Source: Tigriopus japonicus (taxonomy: Eukaryota; Arthropoda; Copepoda; Harpacticoida; Harpacticidae). Taken from it: a stretch of DNA of 64,000 bases. The translations under genes were made by a program, and so were the position numbers. The notes beneath the pieces were generated by a model that was not told the DNA's origin, did no database searches, and was given only the letters and a program-made list of their open reading frames with translations. Positions 10,784 through 24,464 of the stretch are shown piece after piece (within the stretch, counting starts at the first letter, position 1; every line of letters begins with the position of its first letter). The stretch spans positions 4,575,710 to 4,639,709 of the forward strand of contig CM021317.1 in NCBI GenBank assembly GCA_010645155.1. Reading direction: 5' to 3'.

Positions 10784-12821
10784 GAATACCGACATGAAAG
10801 TGCATTCGAACATTTCATTTCTTTGGGGGGTCCAATTGCGAGGAATCAATCCTTGTTCTCCCTTATCTTGAGAGCACAGACTACGTACAAAGATCAGAGT
10901 TGGAGTGTTCATTTTCTTTTATCAATGACCAATTCCAAAAGCAGTTCTGTAACAAAGACTCGTCGAGGTCGAACTTTGTTGTCAATATCTAATATCTATG
11001 AATGCACGCAAGTCTTGGAGTGTTGAGAAGCTTTTCAATAGGGAAGGTTCGAATTACAAATTTATCATCAAAGGAAAGAAATGAAGGAAAAAGAAGGAAA
11101 GAATGAAATCCCCCCTCAAGCCAAAGTGCAAACCAGACATTTGGATTATGCAGTACGTTTCACCGTTCGCTTTTTGTCTGCAAACGTGGTCTCGTTTCTG
11201 TAGATCTCTGATTGTTTCTTCTGCGTCTTTGGATTTTTGTCAATTTCTCGGGCTATTACATTACATCATTTGTCAGGGAACCCCTCATTAAGATCTTTCT
11301 CGATCATTGACCTTTGTTTTTCCTCGACAATTACTTTCCAATATCGAACCCAAGTGTTCTATGCATTTGGGATACTTAGAATCCATCTGATCTTAAACCA
11401 GAGCCCGTTGCAAAATGGTGTTTTCCAATCGATATGGCAACCCAAGAAAACTTTTCTCGAGCTGCAAATCTTCTCATTAGCTAGAAGATGCAGTGGGCTA
11501 AATGAGCTGAGAAATATTTTGTTCCCAACTCCCAGAAAGCCTAAAGTCATTAGTCGAGAAATATTGGAAAAAATGTCCCCTCTTCAGAGACATTCCTACA
11601 CATTTGCATCGAGTAGTCCTTTGGTCGGTTACCGAAATAGTCCAACTCCTAAACCGGGACCTCTAAATACCAGGACTTGTGTACTTGTTTCAGGTGCTGT
11701 TTTGTCCCGTTACCCGTCCCCGGATTTCATAATGAAATGAGGGTCAGTGAGCTAGTAGTCTCTTTGGCTCCATTGTTGTGAGTTTTGAAATAGTTTTGGG
11801 CGCACTTGGCACTCATTTCTGGGTCGTGTGTTGGTATGTTCCACTGTTTTGGAAGTTTTCGGGGATTATGACAAGTCAAGCAAGAAATGAAGAAGTCGAG
11901 ATTGTTGCGTTTATGTGGGAGTTCACAGGTTCACGGAAACCCTCATCTCAAGAATGAGGAACAAGTCTTGGATTATAACAAACTTTGGGGTGGAATATTC
12001 TAGATGACAACATAAAATCTGTACGATACGTGTAAACTCGATTTCTCTCTAAATATCGGTCAATCCTTTCACTTGGATCAGTTGCTGGGGAACGACGTGA
12101 AAGAAAAAAGGGTCCTCAAATTACGGTGAATCATGGCTTACGCCGATACGTTCCCAAAATGGATCTCTGGTGAACTTGTAAGCAATCGCCCTAAGATAGA
12201 TTGCAAGGTGGACGACCTTGAGAATCCGATGCAATTTCACCAAATTGAAACTTTTGATATCTACCGATCCATTGCATTTTCCCTCGACCAAACATGCTAA
12301 TTCACCATATTACAAGATGATCCCAGAGAATCCATCCTAATCGTACTTACTGTATAAATGTGTCTACCGTGTCCGATTTGAGCTCTCAAAACTCCCGTCT
12401 CTTGGCCGTATAATCCCTCCAGAGAGATCAAGCCCATTTTACAAAACAGGGTGCACCAGAATTAGCACTCCCGAAGTTTGACCGAAACATTTGGTATGAG
12501 TTGTCTTCTATTAGTAAGGGGCTTTGTGAGTGACATTACTCCGAAAAGGCTTATGCGACATGAAAATTTTGACCTTGTACTGTACACATTTGCCACTTCG
12601 AGACAATACGGTAAATGAACACTACCTCATCAAAGGAATGCAGATCAGTCACTAAATTTCAATTTCAGGATATCATTTTAGGACTCATGGCTTTCATGTC
12701 ACACTATAAACAAATTCCGATGGTACGGTTATCATTCAAACTTAATAAAAGAGATTGTTAGGTATGGGTCACAAAATAAGGACCACCCTGTACACGTCTT
12801 TTTTATCGTCTCATTGCTCAC
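10784..12821. other. Intergenic or unresolved 3' part of the Six gene
   Basis: No coding exon could be supported. The Six gene must have at least one further exon on the minus strand below 12822, because its homeodomain exon ends with a donor, so that exon may lie here or outside the window. A 167-codon plus-strand open frame at 11237-11740 has no family motif. A possible donor (minus, ACA/GTAAGTA near 12355) is too weak to build an exon on. Confidence 0.4.
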
Positions 12822-15800
12822 CTCGGTCCTCCAGCCGAGGCTGGTGTGCGATCCCTTTGTCTCCGGTTCTTGAACCAATTGGACACTTGTGTCATGGTGA
12901 GACTGGTCTTGTCGGCCAAGGTTCGCTTCTCATCCGGGGTAGGGTATCGGTTGTGTTTGTACATTTCCTTGAGGGCGTTACGAGACTTCTCTTTGAAGCA
13001 ATACACCGTGTCCTCACCATCCCAAATGGTCCGAGGGAGGGGGAATTTGCGACGCAGCCGATACTTATCCACTGCACCTGCAACGAGGGAAAAAGAATAG
13101 GAAGCGTCCAAATTGGAATTGTTTGCTTGTTCCTCAAAATACGGGTTCTTTAAACTGGGTGATTGTGTTGTTGGCCTCATGCCCTAGATCTGGTTCATTA
13201 ATTTGTGCACTTTTGTTTTGACTTACTGTCTGATACGAGTACCAGAACTACGTGCGGACAACCCCTGTCTGGTGGGCATACTACAGAACGTATATCGGGA
13301 ACACGATAAGCAATCTAGACAACACCCGACTATTGATTGGTGGCCATTATTTCCCGACCAGAAAGATTTTCGCCAAGCTTGACACTCAAGAGAAGCCAGA
13401 GGAATTATGGGTCAATCATTAAAGTGCATTTATGTAGGTCATTTGCACTCGACTCGCATTAGTGGCAATTCCGCTTGAACATTCTGCTCCACTTAAGAGA
13501 CCTGTAGAGACTGAACTGGTGCAACCGCAACGGTATCCAAGCTAAATCTGCAATCAAACAATTTATGGCCATTCGGAAGTGTTCGTTTTCATTTGATTTC
13601 CACGCGGCCAAATGGAGAAATCCGGCCCTTGGTGCTCGTTATTCGCTGGATCGGAAGTACCAACCACACATTCATGTTTTCGTAAACAAGTTGTCTTCCC
13701 TTACCCGCAGAGTTGTGTCCGTTTTTTTTTTGTTGGAATAGTGAATGAACGAACATCTTGCTTCTTTTTTACTGGGCTACTTACTCACTCTCAATTCACC
13801 ACGAACCGAACAAAAGACACCCCCAAGAGAGAGGAGCGATTCTCATGAATGACGACACGACCTCTAAGCTCTTTTCGTTGGGCGAATTATCGTCACCCAC
13901 GCTCTTGTTTGGCTCTTTGGGCTTCCCCTCCAGCATTACTTTACATATTTGGCTGTAAATGTTTCGTAGGTTTTGCAAAATTCCTCGAGCTCGAGTGGAA
14001 TTGGAGTCCTAGAGTGTGTTCGAATCAAACACGCAAAATGAGTAAAAGAGAGCGAATCCATTGAACTTGCATTTCAGAAACAGAAGAAAAGGTGATGATT
14101 TCCCTTTCTCTCTCGATGTTTTTGCAAGGAACGGGACTGAGTGGTGTTGACTATTCTATGTTCGTCTCTCTCAAGATTAAACCGTTAAGTTTGCACTTTT
14201 TCTTCCTAGCCGAGTCTGAGGAATGTTTCAAGGTGCAATCGTGCACATAATATTATTGTACATACATACAAACAAAAGTGGGCACGATCAGCAACAAGGA
14301 TTTCTCTGCTAGAATCTCCTCGAGATCTATATGAGATTTAATGTTTTTTTGAGGTTCAAGTGCATCACAATGGACAAAGTAAAGCGAAATCAAAAGAAAG
14401 AAATCGTATGTAAAAATCATGTTCCTTGAATTTATCTATCTCGCCCATTGTTCATAAAATCAAGAGCTTGTAAAAACACTAAGATAAAACTTTTGATTTA
14501 GCTTCTGAAAAATGATAATGATGTAAGACAATGGTTACAAGAGATTAGGCGAAGGCCACGTAAAATAAAGTGTGTAACAATTGTTTTAAAAAGTCAACGA
14601 TTAACAATTGGACGCCCACTTATGCCTACAACTTTGTAGAGAGCTCTTCGTAGCCACATGGAAGACAAAGCCTTGTGTGTGAGAAAGATTCGACGAAGGC
14701 AAAATATGACAAGTAGCCATAAAAAATTTGCCAACTTGGCTATAAATCATGCCTATTTTTCAAGAAGGTTTTATCGCAGTTGATTTTTATTACAATTTGA
14801 GTGATGATTCACACGCACTTGTTATACTTGGACATGCACACCCCCAAGTTTTTTTTTCGTGCCATAAGCAAGGATATTTTTTTGTCAATTTTGAATCCAT
14901 TTTCCTCCAGAGAAAGATCACGTTGAGATCATCCTAACTGACATTGGCAAAACGTACTTGTTCGATTTGAACATACCCCCTTTGTTTTGGATTGTCAGCA
15001 AACTCTTATCCGCCTTGTTTTAATCGGGGTCAGATTAGATCCGATTGGCTAGTTGGCATATCCTGAGCTGAAATGATCTCACCTTAGCTTTGTATTTTTT
15101 AACGCTTCAAGACATACTACATATTGCCAGCTATTACATCCGGGAAAGAGTTTGACTGCTAAATTGACTATATCGAGAGAGATCCTGTTCGTTTCTCGTA
15201 CCTTTGATAATGTTTGCATCTTAAGCCAACAAGCGTTCAAGAGGTTCAAGAGCACAGGGAATTTCATTTTGATTCCACTCTAGGCAGCGAAAAACAAGGG
15301 CAAAACATTCTTCTAATGGCACTATAAGGCCACTTGGCTCCTCGGTATTTTCTGATCCTTCAAACACATTTCTGTAGGTGATATCATATTACATGAGAGC
15401 CACTTGACGCTGGAGGAGGAGTCGCGTTGCTTTTAAAGAGGTATTTGTTGCCTCCTCCTCCTCATTCTCAATGCTTTCGTCGTCATTGTTGTAGAAAGCA
15501 AGTAGTACTTTCTTTCATGTTTACATATTCACTCCCGATCAACTCAGGATTGGGGATTTTTTGGGCCTCGGCAATGCTCAAAACCACCCTTACTCAAGGA
15601 CTAGTCAAACATAGTTCCCGCGTCAACTCTAAACCGTGGAACACGATTGTTCATAACTACATAAAGCTATAAAGCTACGTGTTTGAGTTTCAGTAGAAAC
15701 TGTGCTCCAAGAATATAAGAGTTTCCCATCCTGTCAATGACTTTTGGTCAGATTGAGTGAAAGTAAGAGTTCAAAGTATGATGCGTGTTTGGCCGATGAG

Positions 15801-18800
15801 GAGGTCAATTTCCAACGGCCACATGTTTTCTTCCCCACATCCCGCACTCTTGGACCCATTTTTCGAAAACGAAAATGATTAATAATTTTCGCTTCGACAA
15901 CCCACCTCGGCATGACCAATTGCCCGGCTTCCTATTACAAATGACCTTCAATATCCTGCCAGGTTGTTGTTAGTCATTACATGGTATTTACAACCCTCCT
16001 CGACAAAACACATGTGGGATCTCAGGTCCCAAAAATTTGCTATCAAAGCGCGATGACCTCGCTTCTTCAAGAGAGCTCAAAACTCTCCAGAAGTATCCAC
16101 GGTATATGAGCATAGAACGGCCAAATCTTAACTTGACGGCCACTTCATCATCATTGGCACATATGGTGGTTATATGGGATTTACGCCAGGGTATTTATGT
16201 ACTGTGCTCTCGGTTCTACGACTGAGGTAAGCCCTGGCTTCAACTTCGAAATCCATCCTTGGTCGGTCACCATTCATCGCACTCACCTCGATTTACCCAA
16301 GGGAAAACGGCGCCGAAAAGCGAAAAAAACTCTCCCTCGAAGCCTATAGAGATTAACTCAAGAGAAAGGAGCGCTAACTATGTACGTAGAGGGCCACAGA
16401 AGCTCAAGATTTATTTTTGCTTCAAGAATTGACATTTATGTATGATTTACCATGTCTATTTATGATCCTCGATAAACTTTAAGATCTGAAAATTTAGATC
16501 TTATTTGGCGATTTTTTGAAGTGGAGTTCGTCGATCTAGATTTTCACGAGGCCAAAGCGCAGTTAGAGACAAGGGAACAGTTCTCTTTTTTTGACTAATG
16601 AACCCACATGTCAACCTGTTTCTTGAGAAAACGAAGAAATCTCGGAGCACATTTCCAGGAATTTAGACGCACTTGGTTGGGAATAGTCGGAATCTAAATG
16701 TTGGCATTTTTTCTTTACCCCCATTGAAGTAAGAACTATTATTGACACGGATGCCGTTGACGAGATGTGGTTTGACATGGGAACAATTCAAAAACTTTGT
16801 TGAACAATTGCAGATGAACTACTGAGAGATTAAGCGATCAATGAAACAAATAACTGCATTTCGAGTCGGACAAACTTGCGTTTTTGGTTCAAGATTCGGG
16901 GCTTCACCCAAACAAGATAACACATAGTTCTAAATGTTCTCCCAATGAAACATAAATTTTAGCAGTTCTGTCATCTTAACTTTTCTGTACTTTGATCGAG
17001 GATGAAATCCATACCCAATTGAAAGAGTCAATCCTTATAGCTTTTGTAAGAGTTTTTCTAGCTTTCAAAACAAAGACAAGCATTCATGTGACGAGAATCT
17101 GGGAAGAGATCCCGTGAAAGAAGAGATTTAATGTTATTTACGCGTTGAAAAAGAGCTTGAAAACACAAGGAAGAGCTCCTGTCGCACCTCCTGATAAACA
17201 CAAGAGACCGAGAATGAGCGAACAAATCTCTGTCCATGAGATTTATACCCTGATAGCTGGTATGTAAAACTTTGGAAAAACCTCAAGGATTTGGAAACAC
17301 TGACCAAAAACTCTGAATGCTCTTGCAGGATAACATTTAATGTTTATGTTGGTGACTGTTCCAGTACAAGCACATCTGATCAACATCCTTGAGAAGATCA
17401 TTTGGAAAGTCCATGTCAATTTCGTTATTTGATCGTTTGTTGATTTTTCAGAGTGTTTCCAAAAGGGGTGTGATGATGCCTATCGAGTGACAAAAACTGT
17501 CAATCACTCGGTTTCTCGCTATTCTTATCCACGTTGTTGGCTCAAGGCAAGGTGATTTGGGTGGGTGCAAAATCATTTTAAATCGCCATCGAAGACTCTT
17601 CTTGATCATTGTTCTGAATCACAGACGGTAATAGCATTAGGTCACGTTTTCAATATCAAGTTCCTAACATTATGTAAGCCTCGGACATGCAGTACTTGAC
17701 ACGGAGATAGAAGGTAAGGGTTGGTTTGGTAGCGTTGAATCCTGGTCGGATTTTAGATCGATAAGTGCTCTTATCCTCTGAGAACAAACCCGATTAGGTT
17801 AGCTTACTCTTGGCGTATGTATTGTCTTAGTGGGTGTTGGCCGTTCTAGACAGAGATTGGTAGCTGAACTTTAGAAAGAACCCATTGTTCGATTTCTCTT
17901 GCTTGCTTTGGGTGGTTCAAAAATGCTTTCTATTTTTATTCTCGGTGAGTAAAATTCCTTGTTTGCCATGCACGAACGAACGAGATTGGCCTTTGTTCGA
18001 GATCCCTGGGTAATTACTAGTTTGGGTGCATGGTACAATAACTTGCATCCCAATATGAAAACGAGCGCATACTTGACCAATTATCCATAGAAAAGCAAAG
18101 CAGGGATGCTTTGGAAAGATTATTATTGATCAAAGAAATTTGCCAAATGATGTATTGTACATGTCATCTCAAATCTTTTCGCGTGTGAAAATTTAACAGC
18201 AGGCAAAAAAGGTCGATTTCTAAAATGCGGGTTTTTAAAGGTAGATTTGAAAGATTATTATGATGCAAAAAATAGGAAGTCTGGCAACGCTGACGTTTTA
18301 TGGAGCACGCTGTGCGGTGGGGTTGGGTGAAATCAATGTTTGGGTTGTCATGGTGATTTCACGCCTGATGTGATCTTTACAAAACCATTTTGGTAAATAT
18401 TATCAAGCTCAGAAGCCTCCCTACTCATCATCATCTCTCTCATTCCCCTCTCGTCTGTGTATCTTGAGCCAACCAAGCAAACCAACTTGACACGAGGGAT
18501 AGATCATCACCCCTCGAAAACCAAAGGTTGACTGATGCACGGAGAGAATGACTGACTGACAACTATAAAAACAAACAAGATTTCTCAAGACTTCTGAAGC
18601 GGAAGCCTGGCCAACGCCTCCTGGCTTAGATGAGTTGGGAAGACTCGAGATAATCGGATTGAGAACCACTGAGTTTTCAGTTCAACGTGCATGCATGCTT
18701 AATCAGTGACAATGAGCAGGTGATTTGCTGGTCACCATACTCTAAGCCATCCCTGATCTGGATTTAAAGCAAATTAAGGGGCTGAGAACGCATTAGGATG

Positions 18801-19820
18801 GTCCGTGTCCATGGTGTGGCCAATGGTAGGGATCAACCCTTCCTTCATTCTCTGTTTACCTCTTCACCTTCATCAGCTTGAAAACAGCTACAAGCTAGAA
18901 ATTTTGAAACAAAACTTACCTAGAGATCTTTGTCTGACTTTCTCGGCCTCTTTGTAATGGGCGTTGTACCACATGTTCTGGAGCATCTCGTGATATTTCG
19001 GGCTGAAATCTCGCGACTCCATGATTGCATATAGTTCACGATACTGTTCTCGCTCAAAGGCTACGTAGGCCTTGGCCCTGAGCACGGCTTCACTGGGTTC
19101 ACTGGATTCCAATTGATAGTCCTGGTCTAAGATTGCCAAGAATTTTTCAAGGGTTTTAATATCTTCTCGCTGATGCAAGGAATCACATATACAATCCACT
19201 TGTTCCGAACTGAAATTGGCAGAACCGTAGGAAGAATCCTTGGGTATGGAGTGGAGTCGGTCAAAATCGGAAGTTGAACTATCCTTTTGATTAGCTGAAT
19301 GGGGAGGAGTGAGGCAAGAGGTGTTTCCTCTTTGAGGAGTTCCATGGGAGGAACTTAAAGCCTGAGAATGGTGGTGGTTATGTTGGTGGTGATCATCAGG
19401 ATGAGGTGCCAAATGGGGAAGTGAGTAAGCATTGTGTTGCGAAGGAGTAGTGGGAGGGTCGGATGTGGGTGAATCACTGCTTGGACTTGGCGGAAAATTG
19501 GTAGAAGGCTTACAATATGAGCCCATGGGCGTTTCATCCGCCGATTGACCATTAAGCGTATAATTCATGTGGGAAGGCCCACTCGAGCCTTCACCATGCG
19601 CCGCATAATGAGAACCACTGGTATTAGGACTATTCAAAGAATGAAGATGGGATGGATCACCTAAATTGAGAACACCCTCAATCCCCGAATGGAGACCATT
19701 CACATAATTGGGATGTCCAGATCCCTCACTTGGTGAAGAAGCTATGGACAACTTGACGGACGATGGAACACTGTTGTTCAAAGTCTGAATTTGATGTGAT
19801 TCTAAAGCTGTCGGATACAT
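12822..19820 (-). CDS. Six4: SIX-class homeobox transcription factor, Six4/5 type (3' incomplete)
   Basis: Two minus-strand exons are clear. Exon 19820-18920 carries the ATG, preceded in frame by TGA. It encodes about 200 residues rich in Ser, Pro and His ([12 protein letters not shown]), then the SIX domain from [13 protein letters not shown] to VRQRSLG. Exon 13077-12822 continues in phase 1 with [20 protein letters not shown] and the homeodomain, including [14 protein letters not shown] and [10 protein letters not shown], ending at a GTGAGC donor in phase 2. The intron is 5842 bp (18919-13078, GTAAGT...GCAG). The Lys-Asn-Ala string in helix 1 and RDRTP after the homeodomain point to Six4/5 rather than Six1/2 or Six3/6. 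In animals Six4 is a nuclear DNA-binding factor in mesoderm, muscle and gonad development. The C-terminus was not located. Confidence 0.87.
13078..18919. other. Large intron of the Six gene
   Basis: This is 5.8 kb without recognisable exons, transposase remains or structured RNA. Open frames here are short and motif-free. Introns of developmental regulators often hold enhancers, but nothing visible in a single sequence shows one. Confidence 0.6.
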
Positions 19821-22800
19821 TTGGAACCTTCACTTGCGATTCCGCACAAAACAAACCCTTAAGGTGAAATCTCAACTAATGGTCCATGAATCGCCGTTAC
19901 TGATCTAGCTGTCAGCACAAGATCAAAATCTTCATGACTTCTTGAGCAAAATGAGGAAAGATTGTCCCATTTTTTTCGTCTGGAGCATTACAATCGGTTC
20001 CGCGTGATCAAATGGCCATGTAAAAGTTCATTCTTCTATTACTTAATGGTGCGCACCACTTTGTGACATCGAGTCGGGGAAGCAAAAACACTGAGATTGC
20101 CACACAAAACACAAGGGTACAGAATAAAACTTCGGGTAGCTGCTGTTGTTGTTGTTGTTGCTCTTATGTAGCCACCTTCAAACATTCAGAAGCTGCACAA
20201 AATGCCTGACTCAGGCTCCAAAGCTTACTCAATTGCCGGTAACTGGAGCTTGGCAAAAAATGTAGGCAAAAGAGAACAACAGAACAATTTCCAAAGAGAG
20301 AGATCAAATATCAATCCAGGAACACGTCAACTGTCCGACTGATAATCGCTTCTACAAAAGCTTCGCCGTCTCTCCCGTCAGCTTTGCTCCTCATGAGCTT
20401 CTTTTTCCTCACCCTCCACAACTAATCCTTGCTAACCGCTCAACGATTTTGGCGAACATCAGCCCCGAACTCAAGTCTGGCCATTTACCTCCCATGAGAT
20501 CCGGCAACTTCCCGAGCCCGCCGAATCGCTCCTCCACAATCCGCACGCCGAGGAAAGAGCACCTCTTATCCCGCCAATCTCTCACTTTCCGTCAGTTGCG
20601 TCTCTCTCGCATTGACTCCTCCTCTCTTTCGAGAGAAGTTTAAGTAGCGGACCGGTTTCAGACTGGTTTTAGCTTAACTAACTCGCTTCTGGACGTTCAG
20701 CGTGGCCATTCGAAAAAGAAAAAGTTGTTGGCTCAGTGTGCTGAAATGAATGGTACTCTTGGGTCATTTTGTGCTTGGAACGACGTCCCAGAGCAGAACA
20801 AGTCCGTTGGACCTTGTTAGCGAGTTCTTCAGTCAGCGCAATTTCCGTGTCCTGAATTTGATCCGACGTCTCCGGGATGAGTCCACTTGAGAATTGGAGT
20901 ACCACGGATGGATGCTGTAAGGGACACGGTTAGGAATTGGAGCCTCTGACATGTGATACATACACTTGACTCTTATTGCCTTTCTGGGTTATTATTTCTT
21001 CGTATTTCACCTGGAGCTGTTGCCATTAAAAAAGGTAACAGGGGGAATGAATTCGTGCGTTTTATTCATAGTGGCGCTCAGGAACTTGAATCTAGGACTT
21101 TTTTTTCTTCCAATTGGACCACTCCATACGTTACATGTGTGTTGTAAATTCTTCCAATTTGCAAGTTTAAGGTTTGGAATGACGTACTTCAAGCTTGAAA
21201 TCCGACACTCTTTCTCTCTCTCTACCACCGTCACCGTGTTCACCACCTGGATGAACGACGATTCAGAACAACAAGAACGGCGTTTTTGTTTTACATAGGA
21301 CCACTCAACCTTTGGAGTGGTCTCAAAGTAACACCTATTGATATGATGTAGTCTAATTTGGTGGTGTTAGTTCCTTTCAATTAAGACTGAGAATATACGC
21401 TTCGGAGTTTCGTTATCATATACCGCAAAGACTCGTTATTGAGTGAATGTTTTATCACAACAAACCAAATTTAAAAGCTAATTCATCCTCAAATGATTAA
21501 GATGTTCATCTCTCACACCAACATTAGGGATGGAATAGGGAATGAATACGAAGGGTGCAAATTGTAGATCAAATATTCTCTAAATTGAATTAGTAGTGTA
21601 CAAGCTAGTTAGCACTGGACATGCAATAAATGCAAAGACTAGCCAGACATTCTAAAAATATAGCTAAAAGCATTTACCATTGCTCATATGTCTACCTTTT
21701 CACAGAAAGATTAAATACTTTTTCATCAATTTCTATTCTTACATTTACAATTTCTACTAAATGTATTCGAAATTTTCTTTTTTTCTTTTCTCGAAATTTT
21801 CTCTTTTTTTTTTAAATTTGAGGATATTATGTAATGGAATATGTATATTCCATTATTAAAAACGGGGAAATGGTGTAGCTGTGTAAAAAAAGCTAGAAAA
21901 CTACACATGTACGTAGGTGTAGGTCCGTTAGTAGTCCATGAAATTGCACAGTGAACAAGTGGCCTTGGTCCAATCATAAACCTGTTGAGCAAAGAAATTG
22001 CGGTTCTTCCAAAAATAATGGCCATATTTCTTCTACCATAAGAGAGCTCACTTTGGGGTAGATTATTCTAACAGCTTGAAATTTAGGGACTGCGGATATT
22101 CTTGCTGAACTTGGTCGTTCCGAGTGTTGTCCCACTGATTAGCGCAAAGTTCCAGGGTGTCCTTTGAAATGAACCCCCAACACATTAAAACTGTCTAAAT
22201 TTGAGGTTTCACAGGATTCCGACTACTACGCAACCCGTATTTTCACAAGCAAAGCGCTAAGAATCTTACCAAACCTTCATTTTTTAGGACAATATTGAGT
22301 TCTGAACAATAGTTTTCAAGGCTTAACTTATTCATTCCCAACATCAAATCATCAGTCTTAAAAATATACGTAGTGCATGCTTTTGGAAATAATTTGTTGT
22401 GAATTTTTCGGTCAGATGTTTGAAACTAAGAATCGAGTCGGGACCAAAAGTGTCAATTTGGGCAAGCGATGCATAGTTTATGGCACTCTGTCAAAAAAAG
22501 CGTTTACCAACTCGAAGCAAATGGATCCTAACTTTTTTCCTAGAAAGTTGATTACAAGTCAATAGCCACCGACATAAAATAGCAAAAGTGAGTTTGACCC
22601 AATGACCAATAAGAAAAAGCCCATATCTTGCCCAGAACTGAACTTAGGTGTGCGATACCTGTTGCAATACAAATCGATCTGGCTTGAAGTTGAATCTTTC
22701 TTTTGTCCTAAAAGAAAGTCCCTGATGAATCAGCCTCATCCAACCGACTTTCCCAAGCTTTGCTCAACCTATTATCCTTCTCAATTCCCCTTGTTGCCCG

Positions 22801-23124
22801 CAAAGACTTTGGAGTCCAGTGGCCTGAGTGAACCTGCAGTGAGACTGCTAAGGACTGACAGGGAATTCACAGCTCCTTTAACTAAATTAATGCACTCTGG
22901 GCCATTTAGGTTTAACGTAAATTGCCCTGAAGGTCAAGAGTGACCTCTTAATCTTCTGGAGACGGGGATGCGACTGGATGGATAGAGGGAAGATGGACTC
23001 TGGAGGGAAGTGGGAAGATTGTTAACTTTGAGGTTTTGGTGGAAGTTTCAGAGTATGAGCATATAATTCGTGGCAACCACTTAAGTAAAGGAAATGTTTT
23101 GGTAAAAGAAAAGAGTTGAGTTAG
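19821..23124. other. Six gene 5' flank and intergenic
   Basis: The Six leader and promoter should lie here. A (GTT)n run is at about 20142-20161 and a less AT-rich, CT-rich block at about 20340-20660. A 5' non-coding exon cannot be excluded. Poly-T runs lie at about 21777-21815. No gene motif was recognised in the short open frames, including the 113-codon frame at 22602-22943. Confidence 0.45.
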
Positions 23125-23170
23125 TTCATGACTAGGGACAGGAACTTTAGACGAATAAACGTATTCGTCT

Positions 23171-23303
23171 TTATTCGTCTTTTTTACCCTTATTCGTCTT
23201 TTTTACCCTTATTCGTCTTTTTTACCCTTATTCGTCTTTTTTACCCTTATTCGTCTTTTTTACCCTTATTCGTCTTTTTTACCCTTATTCGTCTTTTTTA
23301 CCC
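23171..23303. repeat. Seven perfect 19-bp tandem repeats
   Basis: The unit TTATTCGTCTTTTTTACCC is repeated seven times with no mismatch. Perfect identity means recent expansion or homogenisation. It lies just inside the left end of the hAT-like element. Confidence 0.95.
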
Positions 23304-23949
23304 TTATTCGTCGCGACAAATTCATTCGTCCAATTTGGAGTTTATTCGTTTTTTTCGTCTAATCCGGCAATTGTACTCAGCCTTTTTCGTTTGATAAGTC
23401 AAAAAAAGAAAAAAAATCTTGGATTTTCAGTTTTTTCTCAAATTTTTAAATCAAATGGACACTTTCAAAAAAGTTCAACGCCAAAACTTGGGCCAAAGTA
23501 ATAGTTTGATTGTCAGTTGCGTGTTTTTGCTCGAACAAAATAAGGTCCACACTTAAATTTTAACTTGTAGAGTTTCCTGACAGACACAGAAAGAAAAGGT
23601 CACTATTGGATTGAAAAAAAGCTATCCGACTATGCGAACAATTAATTTGTCAGCAAATTTGTTATTAAATATTGCTCAACTGAAAATGTTGAAAAAAGGG
23701 CGGTTTTTAACTCTTTTTGAACTGTTTTTTGAAACCTACCACTGACCATTTCTTGCTCATTTGGCACTTTTCCTTTCGTTACTTTTGTAGATTTTGCCGT
23801 TTTGCACAAGGGAGCAGGTGTTTCCTCTCAATTGGGACACACTTTTCGTTCACTTTATGAGCAGCAGTTTAAGGCTCTTTGTATCCTCTTTACAGGTAAT
23901 TCATTCGTCTTTTTACCGTGAAAGTCAGGTTTTTTTCGTCTTTTTTCGT

Positions 23950-24115
23950 CTAACAAAGCCTTTTATTCGTCTTTTTTTGTCTAATGAAGCCTTTTATTCG
24001 TCTTTTTTCGTCAAATGAAGCCTTTTATTCGTCTTTTTTTGTCTAACGAAGCCTTTTATTCGTCTTTTTCGTCTAATGAAGCCTTTTATTCGTCTTTTTC
24101 CGTCTAATCGGGCAT
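23950..24115. repeat. Degenerate ~31-bp tandem repeats
   Basis: AAGCCTTTTATTCGTC recurs five times at about 31-base spacing, with TTTTTCGTCTAA-type spacers that vary by a few bases. It lies near the right end of the same hAT-like element and shares the TTCGTC core with the left array. Confidence 0.8.
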
Positions 24116-24275
24116 TTTTTTCGTCTAAACTTCCTGTCTCTTTTCATGACACTCTTTGAAATGAATGCCTTTCAAGAAGTACGTAAAAGATTAGTAACAC
24201 AATTTTTACAATACGCTTCCATGGGAGGTGGATATTTTGATTATTCATTTGGGACACAAATCACATTGATTATGT

Positions 24276-24464
24276 CAGGGGTGTGCAAACTTACTTGGCA
24301 GTGGGTCAAATTGGCCGGACCGTTTGCACTCCCGGGCCACACCATCCAAAACGGCAAATATTTTTTAGTATGAAATTCACGGGCTATGCCAAAATCTATT
24401 CTAGCTTGCCACAGTCTATTGAAAATGACAGATCCTCTCGCGGGCCAGGGTATGCACACCCCTG
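24276..24464. mobile_element. 189-bp hAT-type MITE
   Basis: It starts CAGGGGTGTGCAAACTT and ends with the inverted match GGGTATGCACACCCCTG. The perfect 8-bp direct repeat GATTATGT lies on both sides (24268-24275 and 24465-24472). CAGGGGTGTGCA ends with 8-bp duplications are typical of hAT-family miniature elements. There is no coding capacity. Confidence 0.88.

Larger units (their letters stand above)
23133..24142. mobile_element. hAT-like non-autonomous element with internal minisatellites
   Basis: The ends are inverted copies: TAGGGACAGGAACTTTAGAC on the left against AAGAGACAGGAAGTTTAGAC read inward from the right, with both arms running on into GAA (20 of 23 matching). An 8-bp direct repeat TTCATGAC flanks it (23125-23132 and 24143-24150), the target-site size of hAT elements. 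Inside are two tandem arrays built on TTCGTC: seven perfect 19-bp units and about five looser 31-bp units. No transposase frame is present, so movement would depend on an enzyme encoded elsewhere. Confidence 0.82.

Noticed and set aside
11237..11740. 167-codon plus-strand open frame
   Set aside because: No motif, no splice context, and composition like translated non-coding DNA.
12350..12435. Possible further Six exon on the minus strand
   Set aside because: A GTAAGTA donor is present, but no convincing acceptor or conserved protein sequence goes with it.
12447..12790. Possible Tc1-type MITE with CAGGGTG ends
   Set aside because: Only the outer seven bases match well, and no TA or other duplication flanks it.
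22602..22943. 113-codon open frame
   Set aside because: No recognisable domain or splice signals; chance open frames of this size are expected in 64 kb on two strands.
23171..23303. Regular repeats resembling a CRISPR array
   Set aside because: The units are directly adjacent with no variable spacers and lie inside an animal transposon; it is a minisatellite.
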